Assembly (NCBI GenBank): GCA_028285265.1 | Contig: JANQPX010000015.1 | Location: forward strand, 1-64,000 | Origin: Geminicoccaceae bacterium | GTDB lineage: Bacteria; Pseudomonadota; Alphaproteobacteria; Geminicoccales; Geminicoccaceae | Reading direction: 5' to 3' | DNA length: 64,000 nucleotides | Part shown: one piece after another, positions 27,161-36,514 of the stretch | Layout: every line of letters starts with the position of its first letter | How positions within the stretch are numbered: position 1 is the stretch's first letter | Made by a program: the position numbers and the translations under genes | The notes under the pieces: generated by a model | Seen by the model: only the letters and a program-made list of their open reading frames with translations | What the model was told of the DNA's origin: nothing | Databases searched by the model: none

Positions 27161-29200
27161 ATGAGTCGTGACTCTCGATATGACGTCTTGTTCGAACCTG
27201 TTCAGATCGGCCCGGTAACGGCGCCCAACAGGTTCTTTCAGGCGCCGCACTGCACAGGTATCAGTGATAGCGCACCAAGAGCGATTACGCGCATGCGTGA
27301 GATCAAGGCTGAGGGTGGCTGGGGTGTGGTCTGCACGGAAATTGCCGAGGTCTCACATGATACCGAATTTTGGCCGTTTCCCTCACTACACCTCTGGCGC
27401 GACGAACACGTCGCGCAAATCGCGACAATTCCAGACGCCATCCACCGACATGGCGCCTTAGCTGGTGTCGAACTCGGTCATGTCGGGTTGGCCGCCGGCA
27501 ATCGTGGCATCCGCATACCACCGCTCGGACCATCAAGCGCTCTCACTCTTGAATCGGTCGAGCCGTTTCAGTGCAAAGCCATGGACAAGACTGACATCAA
27601 AAACTTCCGAAAACAGCATCGCGATGCTGCACGTCGAGCGCGCGACGCAGGCTTTGACATTGTCTATGTCTACGCGAGCCATGGATTGTCATTGCTCAGT
27701 CAATTCATGCAGTCCCGTTACAATCAGCGCAGCGACGAATATGGAGGGTCCTTCGAGAACCGCATCCGACTCCTGCGGGAAGTGCTCGAAGACACAAAGG
27801 ATGAGATTGGCGCAGACTGCGCGGTTGCCCTGCGCTTCGCCGTCAACGAGATCACAGGCGAGGACGGCACAGGTCACGATGTCGTCGAAGCGCTAGCTGA
27901 GTTACCCGATCTCTGGGACGTCAACATTTCCGATTGGACGGAAGACAGCGCAACATCGCGATTCGCAAAAGAAGGCTATCAGGAAGCTGCTGTGCGTTTT
28001 GTCAAAGCGCTCACGACCAAACCCGTCGTCAGCGTAGGACGGTTCACCTCGCCGGATACTATGGTCCAACAAATAAGGAACCGCGTGTGTGATCTCATCG
28101 GCGCCGCACGCCCCTCAATCGCAGATCCGTATTTGCCCAAGAAGATTGAAGAAGGGCGCATTGATGCCATTCGTGAATGCATCGGTTGCAACATTTGTGT
28201 TAGCGGTGAACTCTCCTATTCGCCGGTTCGCTGCACGCAAAATCCGACATTCTTAGAAGAGTTCCGACGCGGCTGGCATCCGGAGAACGTCCGACCCAAG
28301 GGCTCTGATGACGCTGTCCTCATCGTCGGCGGAGGGCCCGCCGGGCTCGAAGCCGCCCTTATCGCGGCGAAGCGCGGCTATGATGTGACCTTAGCCGAGG
28401 CACGCACGACCCTAGGCGGCAGGGTCACGAGGGAAGCCAGCCTACCTGGGCTTTCCGAATGGACTCGCGTGCGTGACTGGCGGCTTCATCAGTTGCGGCA
28501 GATGGCCAATGTTAGTCTGTACACGTCAAGCGAACTTTCGGCAGATGAGATCTTGTCCTTCCAGCGGCCGCGGGTTGCCATCGCGACCGGCGCTCTTTGG
28601 CGCAAAGATGGCATCGGACGATTCAACGAAACGGCAGTTCCGGGATGGGATGCGAACCATGTTGTCACACCAGACGACGTCTTTGATGGTGTTGAGGTTC
28701 AAAGTCCGGTTCTGATCTATGACGAGGACGGCACCTATCTCGGCAACCTCCTCGCGGAACAATTCGCATCTGATGGGCTCGATGTCATTCTGGCAACGCC
28801 GGCTTCCGAGATCGCCCCCTATCTCGCCTTGACCATGGAGCAACACAAGGTCGTTCCCGCCCTACTGGATCGCAGTGTACGCCTGGAGCGGCTGAAGCAG
28901 ATGGCCTCGATCGACAGAGCCTGCGCACGAATGAACTGTGTTCATGGTGGGGAGCCGATGCGCATCGACGCCCAAACGATTGTCATGCTGACGTCGAGAA
29001 TGCCTCAAGATCAACTCTTCCAGGACCTAAGCTCTCGACGGTCGGATTGGTCAGATTTTCACGTGACATCAGTCAACCGACTGGGCGATTGCGAGGCACC
29101 CAACATCATTGCTGCCGCTGTTCACGCTGGGCATCGCTACGCTACAGGATTGGACGTAAACGAACCACAAATTCCCGAGTCCCTGCCGGAGCGCTCTTAA
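27161..29200 (+). CDS. Trimethylamine dehydrogenase-like flavoprotein
   Basis: This 679-residue enzyme belongs to the old-yellow-enzyme branch with trimethylamine, dimethylamine and histamine dehydrogenases. Residues 5-370 are the FMN TIM barrel (YDVLFEPVQIGPVTAPNRFF, SQFMQSRYNQRSDEYGGSFE). The [4Fe-4S] ligands are in CIGCNICVSGELSYSPVRC. The C-terminal part has a Rossmann fold (VLIVGGGPAGLEAALIAAKR) and a second nucleotide-binding region. Such enzymes oxidatively demethylate methylamines and pass electrons to an ETF; the substrate here cannot be settled. The start at 27161 (MSRDSRYD) has GGAG six bases upstream; the longer frame from 27062 is not supported. It lies just outside the island. 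Confidence 0.88.
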   Translation: MSRDSRYDVLFEPVQIGPVTAPNRFFQAPHCTGISDSAPRAITRMREIKAEGGWGVVCTEIAEVSHDTEFWPFPSLHLWRDEHVAQIATIPDAIHRHGALAGVELGHVGLAAGNRGIRIPPLGPSSALTLESVEPFQCKAMDKTDIKNFRKQHRDAARRARDAGFDIVYVYASHGLSLLSQFMQSRYNQRSDEYGGSFENRIRLLREVLEDTKDEIGADCAVALRFAVNEITGEDGTGHDVVEALAELPDLWDVNISDWTEDSATSRFAKEGYQEAAVRFVKALTTKPVVSVGRFTSPDTMVQQIRNRVCDLIGAARPSIADPYLPKKIEEGRIDAIRECIGCNICVSGELSYSPVRCTQNPTFLEEFRRGWHPENVRPKGSDDAVLIVGGGPAGLEAALIAAKRGYDVTLAEARTTLGGRVTREASLPGLSEWTRVRDWRLHQLRQMANVSLYTSSELSADEILSFQRPRVAIATGALWRKDGIGRFNETAVPGWDANHVVTPDDVFDGVEVQSPVLIYDEDGTYLGNLLAEQFASDGLDVILATPASEIAPYLALTMEQHKVVPALLDRSVRLERLKQMASIDRACARMNCVHGGEPMRIDAQTIVMLTSRMPQDQLFQDLSSRRSDWSDFHVTSVNRLGDCEAPNIIAAAVHAGHRYATGLDVNEPQIPESLPERS

Positions 29201-29296
29201 ACATGGCACCTCGTCGGGCCACAGAGGACCGACGCGACAGGTGCACATTCCCAACATCGTTCCAGAAATACATCAAACGCTTAGAACTTCAGATAG

Positions 29297-29326
29297 AAGC
29301 CGCAACGCTGAGTGCTTCGGCTTTTT
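29297..29326 (+). terminator. Likely terminator of the flavoenzyme gene
   Basis: AAGCCG (29297-29302) pairs with CGGCTT (29318-29323) and runs into a short T tract. The loop is long, so confidence is moderate. Confidence 0.45.
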
Positions 29327-29417
29327 GAGCTGAAGTGTCAGTCTTCGTTTGGCGCACCAACCTTCCAAGAAAAACATCACTGGGCTCGATCGTTAGCGCA
29401 GCCTTTTTGCGCTTTTA

Positions 29418-30695
29418 TCAGGCTACAGATGTCTGCATAGGATTCGCTGCGTGCTCGTAGACCCTCAAGACTTGCTGGACTGACGACACTAAGAGCTGAT
29501 CAGGTTGAGCGCTCATCCTTTGCTGAACTAAGTCGCCCAGAAATTGCCTCAAGACTGGTTCGGGTATCGTCCTACCTTCGAAGCGCCCCAGCAACGCTGC
29601 CACAGCCGACTTTGCCTTTTCGGATGGCCAGTAGTAACGAATCCGATCTGAATAGCTGAAATGCCGCTGCAGCCAAAGCTCGCGATCGCTTCCGCTGTAG
29701 TAGTTGCTCCAGTTCTCAGGGGCGTGCTGCATCACCTCCTCCATCGCTGCCATCAACCGCCCCTTGGGAGGATGACCATCGATGACATCGGCAATGGCGT
29801 CGAGGGCGTAGAGGGCCTCGCGCAGCGCAAAGGTCAACCAGGGTCCCACTTTCAAAATGGCAAACCCCTGCTGCACCAACCCGCGCAGCCCTGCCACCGT
29901 CTGATAGTCTGTCGAGTGGGCCTCGAAAACCATGCCTTGCATATCGTTGAGACAGGCAGAAAGCTCGACCGCCTCTTCCGGATCGAAATGAACCACATCC
30001 GCATGACCAAACTCGACACCGGGTTGCACCACTAAAGCGATCACGCGAGCAAACGCATCCTCCAAGTCGCGAGTCTCAAAGGCGTGTTGATGAACGTGAT
30101 AGGTCTGCGCGACAGCCTCCGGCTTGGTGATCTGCAGGTGGTCCAGGTCTTCTGTAGCGCCGCCCGGCACCGGCACCTCCGTCCCGATCACGTAGACGGG
30201 CGGGATATCGCTACTGCTTCTGGCTTCGGCAATGACCGCCAATCGCGCTGCACGCGCAGCCGTCGCTGCGTCATCAAGAGCGACAGGCTCACCTAAACAC
30301 CCCATCGACGTGTCAAGGTGGATTTTGGTAAAGCCCGCTTCAGCGAAGGCGGCGATCATGACATCAGCCTTCGCCATAGCCTCATCCGGGGGCAAACCTT
30401 TCCAAGGATTGGGACCGAGATGGTCACCGCCTAGAATAATCCTTTCGGATGGATAACCTACTTTCTCGGCAATCCTCTCCACGAAGCGCCGAAAGTCGGC
30501 AGGGGTCATTCCGGTATAACCACCGTCCTGGTTTACCTGGTTACAGGTCGCCTCGATGAGTGCCGGGCGATCCAGATCGCGAGCAAGGCACAAAGCAGCT
30601 TCAATCACCACAGGATGTGCCGAGCAAACCGACGTAATCCCCCTGGGCTCCCCTCGATGAAACGCGGCGGGAATATCCAGAAGCGGGTTTCTCAT
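29418..30695 (-). CDS. kbaZ: KbaZ/GatZ-like protein (tagatose 6-phosphate metabolism)
   Basis: This 425-residue protein matches the non-catalytic subunit family of class II tagatose-bisphosphate aldolase (GatZ/KbaZ): ITSVCSAHPVVIEAALCLA, ATCNQVNQDGGYTGMTPADF, ILGGDHLGPNPWKG, HLDTSMGCLGEP. In Agrobacterium polyol pathways, homologues acting without the aldolase partner were reported as tagatose 6-phosphate 4-epimerases giving fructose 6-phosphate. No KbaY/GatY lies in the window, which favours that role. The ATG at 30695 shares one base with the kinase stop (TGATG), so the genes are translationally coupled. Confidence 0.88.
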   Translation of the reverse strand: MRNPLLDIPAAFHRGEPRGITSVCSAHPVVIEAALCLARDLDRPALIEATCNQVNQDGGYTGMTPADFRRFVERIAEKVGYPSERIILGGDHLGPNPWKGLPPDEAMAKADVMIAAFAEAGFTKIHLDTSMGCLGEPVALDDAATAARAARLAVIAEARSSSDIPPVYVIGTEVPVPGGATEDLDHLQITKPEAVAQTYHVHQHAFETRDLEDAFARVIALVVQPGVEFGHADVVHFDPEEAVELSACLNDMQGMVFEAHSTDYQTVAGLRGLVQQGFAILKVGPWLTFALREALYALDAIADVIDGHPPKGRLMAAMEEVMQHAPENWSNYYSGSDRELWLQRHFSYSDRIRYYWPSEKAKSAVAALLGRFEGRTIPEPVLRQFLGDLVQQRMSAQPDQLLVSSVQQVLRVYEHAANPMQTSVA

Positions 30696-31642
30696 CAAGG
30701 GGCCTCACGTTGCTCAAGCTTGAAGGCTTGAAGTGTCTGAAGGTCAAAAGCACCTTCCATCGGTCCGCGCTTGGTCACAGCTTTCGCACCCGCAGCCACG
30801 GCGAGCTCGAGCGCTTCTTCGATATTCGTTCCCCGTAACCAAAGGGACGTGAAGGTTGCACCAAAGCAGTCACCGGCACCCGTGGGATCAACCTCCTCAA
30901 CGACAAAGGCGGGGCGAAACAACGATTGCGCCGCATCATAGTAGTGGGCACCCTTAACACCATTCTTATGCACGATGGCTTTGATCCCGAGACCAAACAG
31001 CTCTTGGATCGCCGCACCGTGGTCACTGGCCTCGGTTAAGAGCGTGAGCTCCTCGTCACTGGGCAAAAACAGGTCTGTCAATTGCAAAATGCGAACCATT
31101 GCCTTGCGCATACCCGGCGTGTCGAGAATCTCTTTCCGTAGATTGGGGTCGAAGGAGACTGTGCCGCCGCGCCCTTTGACGGCCTCCGCAGTTTCGACAT
31201 TGAGGGCAATGAATTCCGGACTAGAAAGCGACGATCCCATCACATGAAAGTGGTCAGCAGTCTCGAGGACGCGTTGGGTGCTGTCAGTCATCTCCAGATA
31301 GCCGCAGGCGCTATGGCGGATATTGAAGACGAAATCCCGTGATCCGTCAGAACGGTAGCGGACGAACGCACTGCCCGTAGGACGATCCTGATCAATACGG
31401 ATCGCCGAGACATCGACACCGTCCCGCTCAAGACGATCGATATTGACGCGTCCGAAATCGTCATTGCCGACCGCTGATACGATCGCGCAGGGCTGGCCCA
31501 ACCGTGCCGCTTGGTCAGCGAAGATCGCTGGCGCACCTGAGGGAAAGGGACCGGTCAGGGCGATCGGCTCGCGAAAGCCCTGCCCTTCGCTGTCGGCCAT
31601 GATCTCGACAAGGATTTCGCCGACGACAACGATCTTCTTCAT
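30695..31642 (-). CDS. PfkB-family sugar kinase, probably tagatose kinase
   Basis: This is a ribokinase-fold carbohydrate kinase. It starts MKKIVVVGEILVEIMADSEG at 31642 with GGGAAG just upstream; the frame extends to 31756 but the extra 38 residues are not family-like. GPFPSGAPAIFADQAARLG binds sugar, and DPTGAGDCFGATF carries the catalytic aspartate and anion hole. Its coupling to a KbaZ-like gene and its position opposite a polyol operon point to phosphorylation of tagatose (or a similar ketose) made by the dehydrogenases. A near-perfect palindrome upstream suggests control by the LacI regulator. Confidence 0.85.
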   Translation of the reverse strand: MKKIVVVGEILVEIMADSEGQGFREPIALTGPFPSGAPAIFADQAARLGQPCAIVSAVGNDDFGRVNIDRLERDGVDVSAIRIDQDRPTGSAFVRYRSDGSRDFVFNIRHSACGYLEMTDSTQRVLETADHFHVMGSSLSSPEFIALNVETAEAVKGRGGTVSFDPNLRKEILDTPGMRKAMVRILQLTDLFLPSDEELTLLTEASDHGAAIQELFGLGIKAIVHKNGVKGAHYYDAAQSLFRPAFVVEEVDPTGAGDCFGATFTSLWLRGTNIEEALELAVAAGAKAVTKRGPMEGAFDLQTLQAFKLEQREAP

Positions 31643-31761
31643 GCTGCTTCCCATTCGCGTTCTGCTGTCCTTATTCGCGATAGTTGGGCGATCCAGCCAA
31701 TCGGAACGACGATGAACATCTCCTTGACCGGTGCCATTCAGGGTGTTTAATGTCAAGAAAT

Positions 31762-31781
31762 AACTTTACGCGCGAAAAGTT
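31762..31781. promoter_or_regulatory. LacI-type operator candidate upstream of the kinase
   Basis: AACTTTACGCGCGAAAAGTT is a 20-base palindrome with 9 of 10 pairs matching and a central CG, the usual form of LacI-family operators. It lies between the divergent kinase and lacI-type genes. Confidence 0.6.
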
Positions 31782-31886
31782 TTTGCTGGATCAGACCGCC
31801 TCCCACCCCAAAAACTTGGGTAACGGCAATTCCGGCATGGCCGCAAGCCATTAATTGGCGACGCGAGACGCAGCAAAGGGTTGACG

Positions 31887-32912
31887 ATGGACGAACAGAA
31901 GATTCGAACGATGGAGGAGTTTGCGGCGGTCAGCGGCATCTCTCGCCCCACCGTATCGAAGTACTTCAATGACCCTAGGAGTGTGCGGCAATCAACGCGC
32001 GACCGGATCGAGGAGGCTATCGAACAATATGACTATCGCCCGAACATCTTCGCGATCAATCAAAACCGGCGGCTGACCAAGAATATCGGGGTTGTCGTTC
32101 CCTATCTGAGCGATCCATTTTTCGCCGAAATCGCGCGCCGTATCGAGCGGCGATGCATTGACGCTGGCTTTTGGCCCCTGCTCTTCAGCTCCCATGGCGA
32201 GCAAGGCCTTGAGATCAATGCGCTTGACACCCTGCAGTCGCTGAAACCCGCAGGCGCTCTGATTGCGCCACTCGGCCGTTCCTCGGATTTGAAGGCCGTC
32301 GAGAAGTTTTGCAGTAACGTGCCGACCGTCCTGTTCGACAGTAATATGGATATTGGTCAGACATTTGTCGGATCCGACAATTATCAAAGCATCGGCCTGA
32401 TTGTCGACTATCTCTGCCGCACAGGCGAGCCGCCCTGCTTCTTCGAAATGCCGCCGGTTAATCCCAATGCGGTCACCCGGCGACACGCCTATGTGAAGGC
32501 CATGGAAGACCTCGGACACACGCCAGAGATCATCCATGTCGATGGCGATCACTGGGGCTTTGAAGACATCGGCTTCACCCAAGGAGCGACCTTAATCGCC
32601 GAACGCAAACTTCCGTCGGATACGGTGCTGTGCAGCAATGATCGGCTCGCCATCGGCCTTGTGGCCGCCGCCTACGAAAAAGGCCTGCGCGTAGGCCGTG
32701 GTTCCGGCTGCGCCATGCGCATTGCTGGGCATGACGATCATCCCTGGTCACGGTTCACCTGCCCGGCTTTGACCACGGTCGCCCAAGATTACACAATGAT
32801 CGCCGAACGTAGTGTCGAGGCTCTTTTTGCCCTCATGGACGCCGACCAACCACAGAATGAACCTGAGCAAACATTGCTCGAGGGACGCCTTGTCATGCGC
32901 GCGTCCGCATGA
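31887..32912 (+). CDS. LacI-family transcriptional regulator
   Basis: The protein has about 341 residues. An N-terminal helix-turn-helix (TMEEFAAVSGISRPTVSKYF, then NDPRSVRQSTRDRIEEAIEQ) with the hinge YDYRPNIFAINQNRRLTKN precedes a periplasmic-binding-fold sensor domain (IGVVVPYLSDPFFAEIARRI). The ATG at 31887 with AAGGG six bases upstream is preferred to the TTG at 31881. Standing between the kinase operon and the smo operon, it most likely represses both until a polyol or its derivative binds. Confidence 0.9.
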   Translation: MDEQKIRTMEEFAAVSGISRPTVSKYFNDPRSVRQSTRDRIEEAIEQYDYRPNIFAINQNRRLTKNIGVVVPYLSDPFFAEIARRIERRCIDAGFWPLLFSSHGEQGLEINALDTLQSLKPAGALIAPLGRSSDLKAVEKFCSNVPTVLFDSNMDIGQTFVGSDNYQSIGLIVDYLCRTGEPPCFFEMPPVNPNAVTRRHAYVKAMEDLGHTPEIIHVDGDHWGFEDIGFTQGATLIAERKLPSDTVLCSNDRLAIGLVAAAYEKGLRVGRGSGCAMRIAGHDDHPWSRFTCPALTTVAQDYTMIAERSVEALFALMDADQPQNEPEQTLLEGRLVMRASA

Positions 32913-32955
32913 CAAAACTACAGGATAGGGAAGAAGCTTAACGCCCAACGAAGAT

Positions 32956-33028
32956 CAAAACAGCTCAAAAAGTTGACGCGTGTAAAAAATCAATTGACAT
33001 CGCGTCACATTGTCTCTTAGCTGTTTTG
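32956..33028. promoter_or_regulatory. Nested inverted repeats in the smo operon promoter
   Basis: Outer arms CAAAACAGCT (32956-32965) and AGCTGTTTTG (33019-33028) are perfect complements over 10 bases. Inner arms TGACGCG (32974-32980) and CGCGTCA (33001-33007) match over 7 bases. Their centres almost coincide (32992 and 32990.5). A TTGACA box lies inside at 32994-32999. This is a probable operator, with possible looping or double binding by the LacI-type protein. Confidence 0.55.
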
Positions 33029-33056
33029 GAATTCTGAACATAAAGGGAGCACTGGG

Positions 33057-34370
33057 ATGCTACTGAAAAAGTCACTCTATGCAGGCACAGCGATTGCGCT
33101 GATCGCCGGCACGAGCGCCATGGCGGACGAGATCACGATCGCGACTGTGAACAACTCCGACATGATCATTATGCAAGAGCTGTCGTCGCAGTGGGAAGAA
33201 CAGAGCGGCCATACGCTGAACTGGGTCGTTCTTGAAGAAAATGTGCTTCGCCAGCGTGTTACCACCGATATTGCGACCGGCAGTGGTTCGTTCGACATCA
33301 TCACCATTGGTGCTTACGAAGCGCCGATCTGGGGCGCTCAAGAGTGGCTGGTCGGCCTCGATGACCTCGGTGATGCTTACGATTACGACGACATCTACGA
33401 GACCGTTCGCAACGGTCTGTCCGCCAACGGCGCGCTCTATGCCGTTCCATTCTATGCAGAAAGCTCCTTCACCTTCTATCGGACCGATCTTTTCGAAGCC
33501 GCGGGCATCGAAGCACCAAGTGAGCAGATCACCTACACCGAGTTCGGTGAGATGGTTGCCAAACTGCACGATCCCGATAACGGGGTCTATGGCACCTGCC
33601 AGCGTGGTAAGGCCGGCTGGGGCGAAAACATGGCATTCGTCGGCCCAATGGTGAACGCTTTCGGCGGCCGTTGGTTCGATGAGAACTGGCAGCCGCAGCT
33701 GACCAGCGAACCTTGGGTCAATGCTGTCACCTACTATGTCGACCTGATGAACAACTATGGTCCTCCAGGTGCATCAGCCAACGGTCATAATGAGAATCGG
33801 GCCCTGTTCGCCACCGGTAAGTGTGCCACTTGGGTGGATGCGACCTCGGCAGCTGGCTACATCTTCAATCCGGATGAGAGTCAGGTCGCCGAAACCACTG
33901 GGTTCTTCCAGGCTCCCAAGGAAGTGACGGACAAGGGTACGGGTTGGTTCTGGGCTTGGGCTCTTGCGATCCCAACAAGCTCCCAGAACGTTGATGCCGC
34001 CAAGGAGTTCTTGGCCTGGTCGACGTCCAAGGAGTATGTGGAATTGGTCGGTGAGACCAAAGGTTGGGTCGCTGCACCTCCAGGCACCCGGAAGTCCACC
34101 TACGCCAACACCAAGTACACTGAAGCCGCGCCGTTCGCGACGACGGTTCAAGAATCGATCCTCGCCGCCAATCCGGCAGACGCAACGCTGGAGCCTGTGC
34201 CTTACACCGGCGTTCAGTTTGTCGCGATCCCTGAGTTCCAGGGCATCGGCACCTTCGTCGGGCAGCAGATCGCCGGCGCCCTTGCCGGTCAGGCGAGCGT
34301 CGAAGAGGCTCTTGCCAACTCGCAGGCCTTCGCCGAGCGCGAGATGAAAAAGGCCGGCTATATCGACTAA
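33057..34370 (+). CDS. smoE: Polyol/sugar ABC transporter substrate-binding protein (SmoE-like)
   Basis: This 437-residue family 1 periplasmic binding protein begins with a Sec signal peptide (LLKKSLYAGTAIALIAGTSA, cleavage after AMA). Mature features include EITIATVNNSDMIIMQELS, DIITIGAYEAPIWGAQEWLV and GWFWAWALAIPTSSQNVDAA, like sorbitol/mannitol binding proteins. Start at 33057 has AGGGAG upstream. It is the first gene of the operon and is followed by a strong stem-loop, a common way to keep binding protein in excess over the membrane parts. Confidence 0.9.
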   Translation: MLLKKSLYAGTAIALIAGTSAMADEITIATVNNSDMIIMQELSSQWEEQSGHTLNWVVLEENVLRQRVTTDIATGSGSFDIITIGAYEAPIWGAQEWLVGLDDLGDAYDYDDIYETVRNGLSANGALYAVPFYAESSFTFYRTDLFEAAGIEAPSEQITYTEFGEMVAKLHDPDNGVYGTCQRGKAGWGENMAFVGPMVNAFGGRWFDENWQPQLTSEPWVNAVTYYVDLMNNYGPPGASANGHNENRALFATGKCATWVDATSAAGYIFNPDESQVAETTGFFQAPKEVTDKGTGWFWAWALAIPTSSQNVDAAKEFLAWSTSKEYVELVGETKGWVAAPPGTRKSTYANTKYTEAAPFATTVQESILAANPADATLEPVPYTGVQFVAIPEFQGIGTFVGQQIAGALAGQASVEEALANSQAFAEREMKKAGYID

Positions 34371-34384
34371 CGACGCCTATCCTA

Positions 34385-34418
34385 AAGCGAGCCGGCAACC
34401 ACCGATGCCGGCTCGCTT
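34385..34418 (+). terminator. Stem-loop after smoE (partial terminator or mRNA stabiliser)
   Basis: A perfect 13-base stem (AAGCGAGCCGGCA with its complement) and 8-base loop, without a T tract, lie 15 bases after the smoE stop. This probably protects the smoE message or attenuates read-through. Confidence 0.7.
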
Positions 34419-34522
34419 GACGGATACGTCGCCCTGAGGGCCGCTCGTGATCTGGCCCGACGGTCCAACCAAGAATTTCGATGCCGATGTCGGCGGCTGT
34501 TACGCCTCATAAGGACATCGAT

Positions 34523-35518
34523 ATGAGAGCGATCAATTATCTCGCCCGCGGTGAAGTCACGTTTGACCAAGTGGCCGATCCCATTGCAGGCGACGGCGAC
34601 GTGGTCGTCGAAGTCAAAGCTAGCGGTATCTGCCATACCGATTTCGAAGTCTTAAATGCGAACTACGGGACCTCGGCCTTCCCGGTTGTACCTGGCCATG
34701 AATATGCCGGCGTCGTGGTCGACTTGGGTCCAGGCTTATCCGGCGTGACTGTTGGTCAACGCGTGGTCGTCGATCCCAATATCGAATGTGGCGCCTGCCG
34801 AGCCTGTCGCCGCGGCTGGGCGCATTTATGCGAAAGGCTCGGCGCCTATGGCGTGACAGAAAACGGTGGATTTGCAGAGTTCAGCGTTGTCAAAGCCTCT
34901 GCACTCCAACCGATCGAGGATATGGATTTCAGTATCGCAGCCTTGGCGGAGCCGATGGGTTGCGTGCTGAACGGTATCGAGGCCGTCTACGATACCACGA
35001 TAGAGAACACACTCATTTTTGGCGCGGGGCCCATGGGGCTGCTCATCGCCATCGCGCTCAGGACCCGCGGAGTGACTGAGATGACCTTCGCTGATATCGA
35101 CGACGCCCGGCTAGACTTGGCCGAAAGCTTTGGCTTTCACGGCGTTGCCTCAGAATCAGCCGAGCTCGACAAGCTGCGACACGGTGTCGACCTCGTTGTC
35201 GATGCGACCGGCGCACCGTCGGTTGCCGCAAAGCTGGTCGATTACATCGCCAACGGCGGCAAGGGCCTCTTCTTCGGTGTTTGCCCAGCCGACGCGCGTA
35301 TCGAGATCTCGCCATTCGAGGTTTTTCGTCGCCAATTGACGCTGGCCGGGTCCCACTCGCTGAACCACAACATCCCGGCGGCACTGGAAACCATCAAGGC
35401 CTATGGGCCCGACATCGCGCGCATCGTCTCCCACCAACTGTCACTTCAAGACGTCGCTGCGGTGCTATCCAGCAAGCCCGAGCCGGGTAGCTTGAAGATC
35501 CAGGCAGTCACGGACTGA
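34523..35518 (+). CDS. Zinc-dependent alcohol (polyol) dehydrogenase
   Basis: This medium-chain dehydrogenase of about 331 residues has catalytic zinc ligands in SGICHTDFEV and GHEYAGVVVD and the structural-zinc lobe CGACRACRRGWAHLC. The NAD(P)-binding fold is at LIFGAGPMGLLIAIALR. It resembles sorbitol/L-iditol-type dehydrogenases and probably oxidises the imported polyol or a derivative. The ATG at 34523 has AAGGA seven bases upstream; the frame reaches back to 34481 without support. Its place between the binding protein and the permeases differs from the smo operon order I know, suggesting insertion into the operon. Confidence 0.87.
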   Translation: MRAINYLARGEVTFDQVADPIAGDGDVVVEVKASGICHTDFEVLNANYGTSAFPVVPGHEYAGVVVDLGPGLSGVTVGQRVVVDPNIECGACRACRRGWAHLCERLGAYGVTENGGFAEFSVVKASALQPIEDMDFSIAALAEPMGCVLNGIEAVYDTTIENTLIFGAGPMGLLIAIALRTRGVTEMTFADIDDARLDLAESFGFHGVASESAELDKLRHGVDLVVDATGAPSVAAKLVDYIANGGKGLFFGVCPADARIEISPFEVFRRQLTLAGSHSLNHNIPAALETIKAYGPDIARIVSHQLSLQDVAAVLSSKPEPGSLKIQAVTD

Positions 35519-35641
35519 TGGCAAATAACCAACATGTAGATCCTTATTGCGACGACTTTGGTGATAACGCTTCAACGCAATTGAGAACGAGTAAGAGACC
35601 GACGAACAGGAATCCCAGCAGTCGCCCTTGGGGGAAGGCTC

Positions 35642-36511
35642 ATGGCCACTAAACAAACACAAACCGCTGCGCGCTTGATGATGTCGCCGGCCGTCATTCT
35701 ACTTCTCGCCTGGATGATCGTCCCGCTGGGGATGACCATCTACTTCTCGTTCCTGCGTTACAATCTCTTGATGCCGGGAACTGAGTTTATTGGGTTTTTT
35801 AACTACGAGTTCTTTCTAACCGATCCGGTCTTTCTGGAAGCGTTGGGGAACACGCTACAGCTAGTTGGTGGCGTCCTCCTGATCACGGTCGTGGGCGGCA
35901 CCTTTCTGGCCATCCTTTTAGACCAACCGATGTTCGGTCAGAACATCGTCCGACTGCTGGTCATCGCTCCCTTCTTCGTCATGCCCACTGTGTCAGCCCT
36001 CGTCTGGAAGAACATGCTGATGCATCCGGTGAACGGCTTGTTTGCCTGGATCTCCAATGTGTTTGGCTTGCCAGTGCTCGACTGGTTGACCGTGATGCCG
36101 CTCGGGTCGATCATCGTCATCGTTTCTTGGTCCTGGCTGCCCTTTGCCACCCTGATCATCCTCACGGCCTTGCAATCCCTGGATCAGGAGCAAAAGGAAG
36201 CCGCCGAGATGGATGGCGCGGGCGTCGTCTCAATCTTCTTCAGCATCACGCTGCCGCATCTCTCCCGCGCGCTGACCGTCGTGGTGCTGATCGAGACGAT
36301 CTTTCTCTTAAGCATCTTCGCTGAGATTTTGGTGACCACCAACGGTGGCCCAGGCACCGCCAGTACCAACATCGCGTTTTTGGTATACGCCCAAGCCTTG
36401 CTGCAGTTCGACGTCGGCGGTGCCTCGGCCGGCGGTATCATCGCCGTCATCTTGGCCAACATCGTCGCCATCTTCCTCATCCGCCTCATCGGCAAGAACC
36501 TGGAGCGCTGA
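35642..36511 (+). CDS. smoF: Polyol ABC transporter permease (SmoF-like)
   Basis: This 289-residue inner-membrane permease has about six hydrophobic segments, starting with VILLLAWMIVPLGMTIYFSF. The EAA loop that contacts the ATPase is EAAEMDGAG followed by FFSITLPHLSRA. It forms the transmembrane pore with SmoG, whose gene begins three bases later. Confidence 0.88.
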   Translation: MATKQTQTAARLMMSPAVILLLAWMIVPLGMTIYFSFLRYNLLMPGTEFIGFFNYEFFLTDPVFLEALGNTLQLVGGVLLITVVGGTFLAILLDQPMFGQNIVRLLVIAPFFVMPTVSALVWKNMLMHPVNGLFAWISNVFGLPVLDWLTVMPLGSIIVIVSWSWLPFATLIILTALQSLDQEQKEAAEMDGAGVVSIFFSITLPHLSRALTVVVLIETIFLLSIFAEILVTTNGGPGTASTNIAFLVYAQALLQFDVGGASAGGIIAVILANIVAIFLIRLIGKNLER

Positions 36512-36514
36512 GCC

